The translations under genes and the position numbers were made by a program. Below the pieces are notes generated by a model. That model was given only the letters and a program-made list of their open reading frames with translations, was not told the DNA's origin and did no database searches. Below are positions 25,850-34,281 of a stretch of 64,000 nt of DNA, piece by piece. Source of the DNA: Paenibacillus wulumuqiensis (GTDB lineage: Bacteria > Bacillota > Bacilli > Paenibacillales > Paenibacillaceae); assembly GCF_000971965.1 (NCBI RefSeq), contig NZ_KQ040793.1, positions 395,296 to 459,295 on the forward strand, read 5' to 3'. How positions within the stretch are numbered: the first letter of the stretch is position 1; every line of letters starts with the position of its first letter.

Positions 25850-26911
25850 ATGAAAACGACAATTGGTATTGGTGTCATTGGAACCGGAAGCATCTCGGAG
25901 TATCATCTGAAGCCTTATGCAAATCATGAGGGCGTGAGCATTCTCGGCGTCTGCGATAAAAATGAAGAACGAGCCAAAACGGTCGCTGCCCATTATGCAG
26001 GCGCCCGTGCCTACAGTGACTATAATGAACTGCTCGCCAATCCGGAGATCGATGCCGTCAGCATCTGCACCTGGAACAATACACATGCCGAGATCAGTAT
26101 CGCCGCCCTCAAGGCCGGCAAGCATGTACTCGTCGAGAAACCGCTCTGCCGCACCATGGAAGAAGCACATCAGATCGAAGCCGCTGTACGGGAATCCGGC
26201 AAGCTGCTCATGGTCGGATTCGTTCGCCGCTATGACGATAATGCCCAGATGCTCAAGCATTTCAGCGATCAGGGTGACTTTGGAGATATCTATTATGCCA
26301 AGGCTTCCTATATCCGTCGCTTCGGTAATCCCGGCGGCTGGTTCAGCGATATCGAACGCTCCGGCGGCGGCCCGGTGATCGATATCGGCGTACATGTCAT
26401 TGATCTGTGCTGGTATCTGATGGGACGTCCCGAACCCGTATCGGTCAGCGGCAATACGTATTACAAGCTCGGCAACCGCGCCCATATCCAGCATCTGTCC
26501 CACTACAAAGCAGCCGACTACGACGCGACCAAGAACGATGTAGAAGATATGGCCAACGTCATGATCCGCTTCAAAAACGGCGCTTCCCTGATGGTGGATG
26601 TCAGCTTCAGTCTCCATGCCAAGGAAAATGAAGGCATGATCCGCCTGTACGGCAGCAAGGGCGGATTCGAGGTCGATCCTGCCGTCTCCATTACGACGGA
26701 AAAGTACAACACCGTGCTCAATATCCAGCCGCAGACCGACCATCCCGGCTTTTATTTTGAAGGAGCATTCGAGAATGAGATTCGTCATTTCGTCGAGTGT
26801 GTGCGTACCGGCAGCCAGCCGATCAGTCCGGTCGAAGACGGCGTACAGATGATGCGCATGCTGACAGCCATTTATGAATCGGCCCGTCTGCGCCGGGAGG
26901 TGATCCTGTGA
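25850..26911 (+). CDS. Gfo/Idh/MocA family oxidoreductase
   Basis: A 353-residue NAD(P)-dependent dehydrogenase acting on sugars or inositols. The Rossmann motif GVIGTGSISEYHLKPYAN is at the N-terminus; the catalytic lysine lies in HVLVEKPLCRT; GGWFSDIERSGGGPVIDIGV and HVIDLCWYLMG are the C-terminal domain signature with the usual Asp-x-x-x-His. GGAGAG lies upstream. It overlaps the next gene by 4 bases, and a third gene follows. With two xylose-isomerase-like partners it probably forms a catabolic module that oxidises a cyclic sugar, then isomerises or cleaves it. The exact substrate is not known. Confidence 0.92.
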   Translation: MKTTIGIGVIGTGSISEYHLKPYANHEGVSILGVCDKNEERAKTVAAHYAGARAYSDYNELLANPEIDAVSICTWNNTHAEISIAALKAGKHVLVEKPLCRTMEEAHQIEAAVRESGKLLMVGFVRRYDDNAQMLKHFSDQGDFGDIYYAKASYIRRFGNPGGWFSDIERSGGGPVIDIGVHVIDLCWYLMGRPEPVSVSGNTYYKLGNRAHIQHLSHYKAADYDATKNDVEDMANVMIRFKNGASLMVDVSFSLHAKENEGMIRLYGSKGGFEVDPAVSITTEKYNTVLNIQPQTDHPGFYFEGAFENEIRHFVECVRTGSQPISPVEDGVQMMRMLTAIYESARLRREVIL

Positions 26912-27765
26912 AGCTGGGACTCAGTACGTACAGCCTGCATGGAGCGCTCAGCTCCGGGGCAATGACCGTGCTCGATGTGATCGATTATACGGCTGAACTG
27001 GGCGGCCAGCATGTGGAGATTGTGCCACTCAGCTACAGTCTGTCCGACCATCCGGAGCTGACACTGCAAATCGCCGAACGTGCCCGCCAACAGGGGATTG
27101 AGCTGTCCAATTATGCAATCGGTGCCAATTTTCTGACCGATGACCAGGGTGCCTATGAAAAGGAAATCGAACGGGTCATGAGCGAAGTCGACATCGCGGC
27201 CCGGCTCGGTGTGAAGCTGATGCGCCATGATGTGGCCTCTTCACCGGATGTGTCCATCGCCAACTTTAACCGCCATCTGGACCGGCTCGCAGATGCCTGC
27301 CGCCGGATCGCCGACTATGCCGCCAAATATGAGATTACTACCAGCGTCGAGAATCACGGATTTCTGATCCAGCACGCTGACCGGGTGCAGGCACTGATTC
27401 AGGCGGTTGACCGTCCCAACTATCGCACGACGCTGGATGTGGGTAATTTTGTATGTGCGGACGAGAATCCGGTAGCTGCAGTGCAGAAAAATCTGCCGTA
27501 TGCCTCCATGGTGCACATCAAGGACTTTTACCTGCGTCCCTCCCACCGCAATCCGGGGGCTGGCTGGTTCACCAGTACAAGCGGCGTCTATCTGCGCGGT
27601 GCCATTATCGGACAGGGCGATCTCGATATGTGGAAGATCCTGCATATTATCAAGGCGTCCGGTTACGACGGCTATATTTCGGTTGAATTTGAAGGTATGG
27701 AAGATGGCATGACCGGCGCCCGCATCGGAATGGAAAATGTACAGCGGATCTGGGACGAGGTATAA
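26908..27765 (+). CDS. Sugar phosphate isomerase/epimerase family protein (TIM barrel)
   Basis: A 285-residue protein of the xylose isomerase-like TIM barrel family. The start is GTG 26908, within the stop of the previous gene. Metal and substrate motifs are visible: TSVENHGFLIQHADRV (Glu), TTLDVGNFVCADENP (Asp), MVHIKDFYLRP (His, Lys, Asp) and YISVEFEGMEDG (Glu). These four acidic or histidine ligands are the usual divalent metal site. The product probably acts on the keto-sugar or inositol made by the preceding dehydrogenase. Confidence 0.9.
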   Translation: MKLGLSTYSLHGALSSGAMTVLDVIDYTAELGGQHVEIVPLSYSLSDHPELTLQIAERARQQGIELSNYAIGANFLTDDQGAYEKEIERVMSEVDIAARLGVKLMRHDVASSPDVSIANFNRHLDRLADACRRIADYAAKYEITTSVENHGFLIQHADRVQALIQAVDRPNYRTTLDVGNFVCADENPVAAVQKNLPYASMVHIKDFYLRPSHRNPGAGWFTSTSGVYLRGAIIGQGDLDMWKILHIIKASGYDGYISVEFEGMEDGMTGARIGMENVQRIWDEV

Positions 27766-27869
27766 GTGACGAAAAGAGAGGGATCGCCTAGTACGGCACA
27801 GCATGCCTTTGGGTCTGTCTATTGGCAGCCTTATTTTTCTTCTACCAAAACTGTAAAGGAAGTGATTCC

Positions 27870-28742
27870 ATGGCAACAGAACTTGGCAAAATCGGTGTCA
27901 TCGCCGATGCATTCAAACTTGAACTACGTGAGAATCTGCTCAAAGCCAAAGAAGTCGGTGCAGATGGCGTACAGATCTGGGCAACCGAAGGCGTTATGGA
28001 CCCGGATAATCTCGGTATTGATCGCCGCCTCGATCTCAAGGAATATCTGGCTGGACTTGGACTGGAAGTATCTGCGTTATGTGCAGACTTTGGCGGCAAC
28101 GGCTTCCAGAGCGAGCAGGATAACATCTGGAAAATCGAAAAATCCAAAAAGATTCTCACCCTGGCGCTGGAACTCGGAACCCCGATTGTAACGACTCATA
28201 TCGGCATCGTGCCCGAGGATACCTCTGCCCCGGAATATGCCATCATGCAAAAAGCCTGCAATGAACTGGCAGCATTCGCTTCGGAATTAGGCGGCTACTT
28301 TGCGATCGAGACCGGCCCGGAACCGGCTGCTAGGCTCAAGCAGTTCCTCGATTCTCTCGACAGCAAGGGCGTCGCTGTGAATTTTGACCCGGCCAATATG
28401 GTAATGGTCACCGGTGATGATCCAGTGCAGGGCGTGTATACGCTGCGCGACTATATCGTGCATACCCATGTCAAAGACGGTATCCGCACCCGCGAAGTCA
28501 ATCCACATGATGTATATGGCAATCTGAATCATGAGCAGATCGCCGCCTTTGAAGATGGCAGTATCGGGTTCCAGGAAGTTGCGCTCGGTGAAGGCAGCGT
28601 CGATTTCAAAGCATATTTCGCTGCGCTGCAGGATATCGGTTACACCGGCTATCTGACGATCGAACGCGAGGTTGGCAATCAGCCGGAGCAGGATATCCGC
28701 CAGGCTGTCGAATTTATCCAGGGGTTTAAGGCGAAGGTGTAG
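27870..28742 (+). CDS. Second sugar phosphate isomerase/epimerase family protein
   Basis: A 290-residue TIM barrel protein, distinct from its neighbour. ATG 27870 follows AAAGGAAGTGATTCC; an earlier in-frame start at 27822 has no site. Metal-site motifs: FAIETGPEPAARLKQFLDSL (Glu), VNFDPANMVMVTGDDP (Asp), VHTHVKDGIR (His, Lys, Asp) and YLTIEREVGNQP (Glu). It lies 104 bases after the previous gene, in the same direction, and is followed by two strong hairpins, so it is the last gene of the operon. Confidence 0.9.
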   Translation: MATELGKIGVIADAFKLELRENLLKAKEVGADGVQIWATEGVMDPDNLGIDRRLDLKEYLAGLGLEVSALCADFGGNGFQSEQDNIWKIEKSKKILTLALELGTPIVTTHIGIVPEDTSAPEYAIMQKACNELAAFASELGGYFAIETGPEPAARLKQFLDSLDSKGVAVNFDPANMVMVTGDDPVQGVYTLRDYIVHTHVKDGIRTREVNPHDVYGNLNHEQIAAFEDGSIGFQEVALGEGSVDFKAYFAALQDIGYTGYLTIEREVGNQPEQDIRQAVEFIQGFKAKV

Positions 28743-28869
28743 GCTTTCAGATTAATATTCATCAAGTATTTGTATATTGCTTCCATCGTATAATATGGAG
28801 CCTCCTTCAGATGGATAGATTATTGCAGACTCCGTACCGATTCATATAAGTTTTAATTGTTTTAAGATT

Positions 28870-28914
28870 CTAAAAGGCAGAAAGCTGCGATAATTCCAGC
28901 AGTCTGCCTTTTAG
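28870..28914 (+). terminator. Terminator-like hairpin after the sugar operon
   Basis: CTAAAAGGCAGA / TCTGCCTTTTAG, 12 bp, with an inner GCTG / CAGC pair. The U-run is inside the stem, so termination strength is unsure. Confidence 0.65.
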
Positions 28915-29014
28915 GTTACTTCACTCGAACCCATTTTCAACTTTTAGTCATTCTTTGTTCTTGCGCTAATGGGTAGATCAACTATTGATTGGGAATCAAA
29001 CGTAAACTGGATAT

Positions 29015-29075
29015 ATAAAAAGCGGATAAGATAGTTACCCGTACAGGGCTGGTAACTATCTTATCCGCTTTTTAT
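29015..29075. terminator. Very long perfect inverted repeat, probable bidirectional terminator
   Basis: Two 25-base arms with no mismatch and an 11-base loop; arms 29015-29039 and 29051-29075. The outer part is ATAAAAAGC on one side and GCTTTTTAT on the other, so a T-run follows the stem on both strands. It isolates the sugar operon from the toxin locus. Confidence 0.8.
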
Positions 29076-29109
29076 AGGTTTGTTCCCAAATTATAACACG
29101 CATAACTTT

Positions 29110-29141
29110 TTTACGTATTTTAAATCGTTTCATGCTATACT
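29110..29141 (+). promoter_or_regulatory. Promoter of the type I toxin
   Basis: TATACT at 29136-29141 preceded by TGC (extended -10). The -35 is poor. It lies about 66 bases before the toxin ATG. Confidence 0.5.
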
Positions 29142-29165
29142 ATCAGAGTACAATTTATGGCAATA

Positions 29166-29200
29166 AGGGCGGTCGGCTAATCTCCTCCTGAAGGGAGGTG
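29166..29200 (+). promoter_or_regulatory. Structured toxin leader: sequestered ribosome site
   Basis: CTCC at 29182-29185 or nearby can pair with GGGAG of the toxin ribosome site AAGGGAGGTG (29191-29200). GGGCGGTC at about 29166-29173 can also pair with GACCGCCC just after the toxin stop (29291-29298). Both would keep the full-length mRNA poorly translated, as known for type I toxins. Confidence 0.5.
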
Positions 29201-29206
29201 AAGCCC

Positions 29207-29290
29207 ATGGAGGTCAAGGACACTCTCAGTTTGATGCTGTTGTTTGGCATGTTCATTCTGGCGCTTCTTACCTACATGAAAAAGAAATAG
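29207..29290 (+). CDS. Type I toxin, putative holin-like (Hol-Tox family), 27 residues
   Basis: A very small hydrophobic peptide, MEVKDTLSLMLLFGMFILAL then LTYMKKK, with one membrane helix (residues about 8-23) and a basic tail. It resembles the putative holin-like toxin family common in Bacillales, which starts with an acidic VYETL-type head before the helix. GGGAGGTG lies 7 bases before the ATG. A complete antisense RNA gene overlaps its 3' end, as for TxpA/RatA of Bacillus subtilis. Expected action: membrane damage when the antisense RNA falls. Confidence 0.8.
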   Translation: MEVKDTLSLMLLFGMFILALLTYMKKK

Positions 29291-29405
29291 ACCGCCCGCG
29301 CTAGGGATACGGTCTATTCGTTAATCCTACATGAAAGCCGACTGCTCTTTACGCAGTGATTGTACCAAGGAGTCGTGTTACCAGCACGGCTCCTTGCTTA
29401 TTTCT
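29279..29405 (-). ncRNA. Predicted antisense antitoxin RNA (RatA-like), about 127 nt
   Basis: On the minus strand TATACT (29412-29417) and TTCAAA (29435-29440) are spaced 17 bases apart, predicting a start near 29405. The transcript would end in a 9-bp stem, AATAGACCG / CGGTCTATT (29286-29294 with 29310-29318), followed by TCTTTTT, near 29279. It covers the last toxin codons and the whole toxin mRNA 3' end, including its terminator. Layout and length match type I antitoxin RNAs that trigger degradation of the toxin mRNA. Confidence 0.65.
29367..29402 (+). terminator. Terminator of the toxin mRNA
   Basis: AAGGAGTCGTG, a 7-base loop and CACGGCTCCTT (one G-U pair), then GCTTATTTCT. It lies 77 bases after the toxin stop. 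Confidence 0.7.
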
Positions 29406-29583
29406 AATTCCAGTATACATCAACAGGAATGAGTTTTGAATACTTTTTGGATTATTTATCAATGTAAATGATGTATATACGTCATATCAATGATGAATAT
29501 TATTCTTTATACAGAAGCTGACTCAATATTACGATTACTATCCATAGTAATCATTTTCTATGATACGATTTTAATTTTTCAAT

Positions 29584-30881
29584 CTATTTCTCATTCGTAT
29601 ACACCGACGTACCTCTCGTCCTCGCCCAGTCGGCGATCCGCGACGGGGCGCCTTCCCATAATCGCTGCTTGCCCCACACATTACTCTCCGGCACCCCATC
29701 ACATTCCACCCGTATAACCGGGAAAAGGGCAGTCGGCCGCTCTTTGGGCAGTCCTTTGATCCACAGCACGCCCTCCTGCTGTTCAAATTCCAGCTCTTGT
29801 CCGGTCGTCAGCAGGGTTACCCGGTTTACCCGTGATACCAGATCAGCCAGCCGCAGTACCGGTTCGCCATCCCAGAAGCGAATGATCAGATACAGATTGT
29901 TCCCGCTCGTCGTCTGTCTTCCCCGGGTGATGAACTCGGTCATATTGCCTCCATCCGATCCGTATATCGCCTCTCCATGCACCTCCAACCACTGCCCAAT
30001 GGCCAGAGCACGCTGCACAAATTCCGGCGGCAGCTGGCCATCCGGCTGGGGACCAACATTGAGCAGCAGATTACCGCCGCGGCTCCCACCTTTCTCCGCG
30101 CATTCGCACAGCATATCCAGCAGTACATCCGCCGGGCGCCAGCGCTCTCCGGATGCGTAGCCCCACAGCCGCCAGGTTGTTACCTGATTCGATTCCCACA
30201 GCCTGTTCGGATCGGCTACAATCTGGTGCTCCGGTGTGCCAAAGTCACCGAGCACTTCCGAATCGCCGGCTGCAGCTCCTTCATCCGTCGTACCAGCTCC
30301 ACACTGCCCAGCTCTTCCGCCGTCCGCGGCCACACCCCGTCAAAGAAAAAGTGATCGATCTGACCATACCGGGTCAGCAGTTCTTCCACCTGATTATGCA
30401 TATATTTCTTCATATCCTGCCAGCCCTCAGGATCAAGACCCGGCCCGTCAAAGAACGCCGGAATCCGCCAGTCCATCCACGAATAATACAGTCCGACACG
30501 CAGTCCCTCCGCCCGGAACGCTTCCACAAATTCACGCACCAGATCCCGTCCGCATGCCTGGGCAGCTGCCGAGTAGTCCGTATACTTTGAATCCCACAGA
30601 CAGAACCCGTCATGATGCCGGGTAGTCATACAGGCATATTTCATCCCGGCCCGGCGCGCCGTCTGCGCCCATAATCGGGCATTAAAATGCTCCGGGTTCC
30701 AGGCACACGCGCGCTTTGCATATTCCTGATGGTCCAGATGCTCGCGAAAAAGCACCTGCTCTCCGCGCCCATACTGCGCATATGGTCCAAAATGAATAAA
30801 CATCCCGAACCGACTGTCCGTGAACCATTTCCACTGTTCTGGCATCTGCTTTGCACTGTCATCATTATTCCCAGTCTTCAT
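29584..30881 (-). pseudogene. Alpha-L-fucosidase GH29, broken by a frameshift
   Basis: Two overlapping frames make one GH29 protein of about 432 residues. The first part, from ATG 30881, shows WFTDSRFGMFIHFGPYAQYG, TTRHHDGFCLW and QIDHFFFDGVW, the latter bearing the nucleophile Asp, and runs to ELQPAI. The second part resumes with GDFGTPEHQIVADP and continues to the end, SNVWGKQRLWEG. The change of frame lies near 30255-30265 and equals loss of one base. No slippery sequence is seen, so it is a mutation or a sequence error rather than programmed shifting. The enzyme would remove fucose from plant or host glycans. Confidence 0.85.
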
Positions 30882-31297
30882 ACATCCATCTCCATTCCGC
30901 CTGCAGCGTGTTTAGATTGGTCTTGTATCTGTGTTGACTGAATCGATGTACCTGATTGTCTGTCCGTCCAATGATCGGCTGCGATTGGGCTGATTTCAAT
31001 TGCATATGCCTTTTTCATCAAACATCATAATGTTATGTCTTATGGTATTATATCATCTTCCTGCAGTAGTGAGTCTCTCTAATGCCGGTTTCAAGGCATC
31101 CATTACAAATTCCAAAATGCAATATATTCAACAAAATAAAATTCCAAATAATTCCTGATTTTAGCTTATCAAATTACAATATATGGTTATTAATAAGTAG
31201 AGGGAATTTATCCTTTTTATATCTGATATAGAATGTTATCCTTGGGATACAAAGAGTAATTTCGACAAATCCAAGCTGCAGGAGGATTAACATCTAT
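30882..31297. other. AT-rich non-coding stretch before the sortase gene
   Basis: About 415 bases between two divergent genes. It must contain both promoters; none stands out. No small ORF with a ribosome site is seen. Confidence 0.4.
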
Positions 31298-31948
31298 ATG
31301 AAAAAGTGGGCGTATGCACTGATTATTCTAGGCATTCTGGTGATCGTGTATCCACAGGCCAATGAGTGGTATGACGACTGGCAGCAGGAACGTCTGCTCA
31401 GTCAGGCAGAGCAGCAGGCTGCCGTTTCTCATCAGGATACGACAAAAAATTTAAAAATCGGCTATTCTGAGGTAAATGCTCTACTAAATGAGGGTGCTGC
31501 TGCCGATAATATAAATAGCAAGTCAGAAACACCGGTAAATGGACAGATTCTGGGGGTCATACGTATCCCGGTAATCGACGTGGAACTGCCGGTTGTGGAA
31601 GGGGCCACTCGTGAAAATATGCGCAGCGCCGCTGTCCATATCTCCGAGACCGATCAGCTGGGGCAAAAAGGAAACTTTGCTGTTGCTGCTCATCGTGCCC
31701 ATAAAGTCGGCCGCCTGTTTAACCGTCTGAATGAAGTTAAAGTCGGAGACCAGATGCAGATCGAGTCTTCCGGTCAGCAGTACAACTACCAGGTAGACCG
31801 GATTCGTATTGTGGAACCTACCGAAGTCTCAGTGCTGGAAAGCGATCATCATTCTCAGGAACTGACGCTGGTAACCTGCGATCCGCTCATTAACCCGACA
31901 CATCGCTTGATTGTACATGCGATACGCGTCGACAATAATGCAAATTAA
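31298..31948 (+). CDS. Sortase, class D-like
   Basis: A 216-residue membrane-anchored transpeptidase. An N-terminal membrane helix (residues 4-20) is followed by a polar linker and the sortase barrel from about residue 80 (GVIRIPVIDVELPVVEGATR). Catalytic residues are His132 (AAHRAHKVGRLF), Cys194 (LVTCDP) and Arg203 (THRLIVHA). A GGAGG site lies 12 bases upstream of the ATG. Size and motif context fit the class D or E housekeeping-type sortases of Bacillales. No LPXTG substrate gene is in the window. The riboswitch-controlled transglutaminase-like gene follows. Confidence 0.9.
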   Translation: MKKWAYALIILGILVIVYPQANEWYDDWQQERLLSQAEQQAAVSHQDTTKNLKIGYSEVNALLNEGAAADNINSKSETPVNGQILGVIRIPVIDVELPVVEGATRENMRSAAVHISETDQLGQKGNFAVAAHRAHKVGRLFNRLNEVKVGDQMQIESSGQQYNYQVDRIRIVEPTEVSVLESDHHSQELTLVTCDPLINPTHRLIVHAIRVDNNAN

Positions 31949-32110
31949 TGGCAATTTATTCATTTCGCGTACATTGTAGTTTGACGCTTTTCGTCGAATT
32001 ATCATTGTGATACTATAGTATTATAACTAACAAGTAACATTTAAGTTTACCCATAAAATACATGATTATTCATCAATTGAATATTTGTTAATATGTAACT
32101 TGCTTATTTT

Positions 32111-32214
32111 AGAGCTTTTACACGATAACGGCAAACCTGTTTAAAGACAGGGACGCAAAGCTATAGGGCCTTACCCACAGGGGTTGGCAGCCAGCTACCG
32201 AACGGAAAAGCTCT
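32111..32214 (+). ncRNA. Cyclic-di-GMP-I (GEMM) riboswitch
   Basis: The consensus of the GEMM-I aptamer is clear: GGCAAACCTG with a short hairpin closing ACAGG, then GGGACGCAAAGC, a second arm GGGCCTTA, and GGCAGCCAGCTACCG. The outer stem AGAGCTTTT (32111-32119) pairs with AAAAGCTCT (32206-32214) and is followed directly by TTTTT, so the closing stem may itself act in termination when the ligand is bound. It lies 130 bases before the start of the secreted transglutaminase-like gene and about 160 bases after the sortase stop. It should make the downstream gene respond to cyclic-di-GMP. Confidence 0.9.
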
Positions 32215-32229
32215 TTTTGTATCATTTAA

Positions 32230-32260
32230 TTGTAAAATATTACACTTTATAGAATATAAT
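32230..32260 (+). promoter_or_regulatory. Possible second promoter downstream of the riboswitch
   Basis: TATAAT at 32255-32260 with TTGTAA at 32230-32235, spacer 19. It would start RNA near 32267, just before the structured leader at 32271. Spacing is long, so support is moderate. Confidence 0.4.
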
Positions 32261-32270
32261 GGTTTAGTCA

Positions 32271-32342
32271 AACGACGGATAACAAGGTGTTATTGCAACC
32301 CTTGTTCGGATTGGCTAATAGCCTCTGAAAGGATTTGTCGTT
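32271..32342 (+). promoter_or_regulatory. Structured leader element that encloses the ribosome site
   Basis: A three-way junction can form. Stem 1 is AACGAC (32271-32276) with GTCGTT (32337-32342), ending at the start codon. Stem 2 is AACAAGG (32281-32287) with CCTTGTT (32300-32306). Stem 3 is GGCT with AGCC (32313-32323). The ribosome site AAAGGA (32328-32333) lies inside the junction next to stem 1. I do not recognise a known riboswitch class. It may control translation of the following gene. Confidence 0.5.
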
Positions 32343-33146
32343 ATGAAGAAACTTTTGCTAACTTGCTTGACAACTCTATCGCTGCTTGCAACAGCTCCGG
32401 TGTCTGTATTTGCAGCCGAGAATTCCAGCTGGCTGGACGCTTCCAACGCAGATCAGGGCTATGTCGCTGTTCATTATGAAACTCCGTCCAACACACGCAC
32501 CAAAGTTATGATTACCAAAAACGATACCAGCTATACGTATAATCTGAGTTCTTCGCGTGCAGATACTTCCCTGCCACTGCAGCTGGGCAGCGGTACGTAT
32601 CAAGTAAGCGTGTTGGAGAATACTGCCGGTAACAATTACAAAAAAGTATTTTCGGACTCCCTGCAGGTGAAGCTGAGCAATGAGAACAGCGTCTATCTCG
32701 CTTCCACTCAGAACATCGATTGGAAAAACAGCCCTGCGGTGACATCACTTGCAGCCAAGCTGACCCAGAATGCCGCAACCGATCAGCAAAAGGCTCAGGC
32801 TATCTACAACTACATCACCGCCAATATCAAATATGATTATCAGCTCGCTGGCGCATTGCCAACTACCTATGTACCCAATCCACAGCAGACATTGTCTTCC
32901 CGCAAAGGAATCTGCTACGACTACGCTTCCCTGAATGCAGCGATGCTGCGCAGCCAGGGCATCCCTGCCAAGCTGGTAATGGGCACTACATCTGCCGTCA
33001 AGGAATACCATGCCTGGAATGAAGTCTATCTGAACGGTAAATGGGTCACTGTTGACGCAACCGTAGACGCTTCACTTCAACAAAGCAGCAAGCCGGTACC
33101 ATTTGCCAAGGATGCTGCCCAGTATCATGCAAGCAAAGTATATTAA
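32343..33146 (+). CDS. Secreted transglutaminase-like protein under cyclic-di-GMP control
   Basis: A 267-residue exported protein. The signal peptide ends near residue 24 (APVSVFAAE). Residues about 30-125 form an uncharacterised beta-rich domain, and about 130-250 the transglutaminase-like core with Cys191 (RKGICYDYASLNAAML), His223 (KEYHAWNEVYL) and Asp238 (WVTVDATVDAS). Such proteins can be cysteine proteases or cross-linking enzymes at the cell surface; which applies is not visible. AAAGGA lies 9 bases before the ATG inside a foldable leader. Upstream riboswitch control suggests a role in the switch between motile and sessile life. Confidence 0.9.
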   Translation: MKKLLLTCLTTLSLLATAPVSVFAAENSSWLDASNADQGYVAVHYETPSNTRTKVMITKNDTSYTYNLSSSRADTSLPLQLGSGTYQVSVLENTAGNNYKKVFSDSLQVKLSNENSVYLASTQNIDWKNSPAVTSLAAKLTQNAATDQQKAQAIYNYITANIKYDYQLAGALPTTYVPNPQQTLSSRKGICYDYASLNAAMLRSQGIPAKLVMGTTSAVKEYHAWNEVYLNGKWVTVDATVDASLQQSSKPVPFAKDAAQYHASKVY

Positions 33147-33189
33147 GAGAATAACCACACTTCATTTAACTACCGGTTAAGAACAACCA

Positions 33190-33221
33190 AACCCATGCAT
33201 ATCATCTGCATGGGTTTTTAT
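33190..33221 (+). terminator. Terminator after the transglutaminase-like gene
   Basis: ACCCATGCA / TGCATGGGT stem with a 7-base loop, then TTTTATTT. Confidence 0.88.
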
Positions 33222-33312
33222 TTCGACTATTTCCTTTATTTCAGTCATTCATCTTCCTGCGCACCTTGCCACATGTTATTCTCATGGTGAAAATAACATA
33301 TACAAATCGCAA

Positions 33313-33912
33313 TTACAGAGAAGTCTTTTGGGCTTCCAGAGATAATAATGATTTATCTGCAGAGACAGTGTGATGCGCAGCTGCCTGTTCTCCCAGAGAC
33401 TGCTCCAGCTGCAGCAGTGCCTGCTTCATCTCCATGCCTCCGCGGTAGCCGGTCAGGGCGCCATTTTTGCCTATGACCCGGTGACAGGGAATGGTGATCA
33501 ACACCGGGTTAGCCCCAATCGCGGCTCCTACTGCCCGGATAGCTGCAGGTCTGCCAGCCATTTCCGCAACTGCCGAATACGATAGCGTCTGACCATACGG
33601 AATACGGCTTAATGCTTCCCATACCGCCATCTGAAATGGTGTTCCACGCAGGTCATGTTTGATTTTTTCAAATCCTGCACGCTCTCCACGCAAATAATCC
33701 ATCAATGACACCGTGTATGCTTCCATCTGCTGCTCGTCTTCCACCAGCAAATACCCGGGAAACCGACTGTTCGCCCACAATACCAGATCTTCCAGCGGCT
33801 GTCCCGGTGAACCGACATAGCATAATCCGTCTGCTGTTGCGGCAACCGGGAGATTCCATTTTTTATCATCAAGCCGGGTGTAGTATATCACCGGATTGTC
33901 TGCATGCTGCAT
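33313..33912 (-). CDS. ogt: Methylated-DNA-protein-cysteine methyltransferase
   Basis: A 199-residue suicide DNA repair protein that removes O6-alkyl groups from guanine. The active site PCHRVIGKNGALTGYRGGME is complete, preceded by the helix-turn-helix segment GTPFQMAVWEALSRIPYGQT and SYSAVAEMAGRP. The start at ATG 33912 has GGAGG 8 bases upstream; ATG 33918 is only 2 bases from that site. It stands alone between convergent and divergent neighbours. Confidence 0.95.
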   Translation of the reverse strand: MQHADNPVIYYTRLDDKKWNLPVAATADGLCYVGSPGQPLEDLVLWANSRFPGYLLVEDEQQMEAYTVSLMDYLRGERAGFEKIKHDLRGTPFQMAVWEALSRIPYGQTLSYSAVAEMAGRPAAIRAVGAAIGANPVLITIPCHRVIGKNGALTGYRGGMEMKQALLQLEQSLGEQAAAHHTVSADKSLLSLEAQKTSL

Positions 33913-34206
33913 ATTCATATCCTCCTCGTCCTGCGCATATGATTGCTTCTGACTTAGTTATACCATGGCTGGATGTTTAAAATGTTGCGCTCTTATTCGC
34001 ATAACCTCCTGGTTCGTTCGGGAAATTGAAAGTTTATATCCACTATGGCCATCCTGCCAAAAATCATAAAATGAGAATGCATGAATACCATAAATCTCAA
34101 AATTACATAGAGAAAAAAAACAAAGATCCAAAACAAAACCATCCGCTTTAAATCTTAAAACAGCAAGCTTAAAACATCATAGTCTAAAAACGGCAAATGA
34201 AAAACC

Positions 34207-34254
34207 GCAAAAAGCTGCAGCTCTCAGCATCGGCTGACAACTACAGCTTTTTAA
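34207..34254. terminator. Bidirectional terminator after the formate dehydrogenase operon
   Basis: AAAAAGCTG and CAGCTTTTT enclose an inner TCAGC / GCTGA stem. On the minus strand it follows the DUF1641 gene by 118 bases. Confidence 0.75.
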
Positions 34255-34281
34255 ATCTTCATGCTTCATGCCGCTGTACCT

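Noticed and set aside
30240..30300. Programmed frameshift in the GH29 gene
   Set aside because: No slippery heptamer or downstream structure is visible, and this family is not known for it; a mutation or sequence error is simpler.
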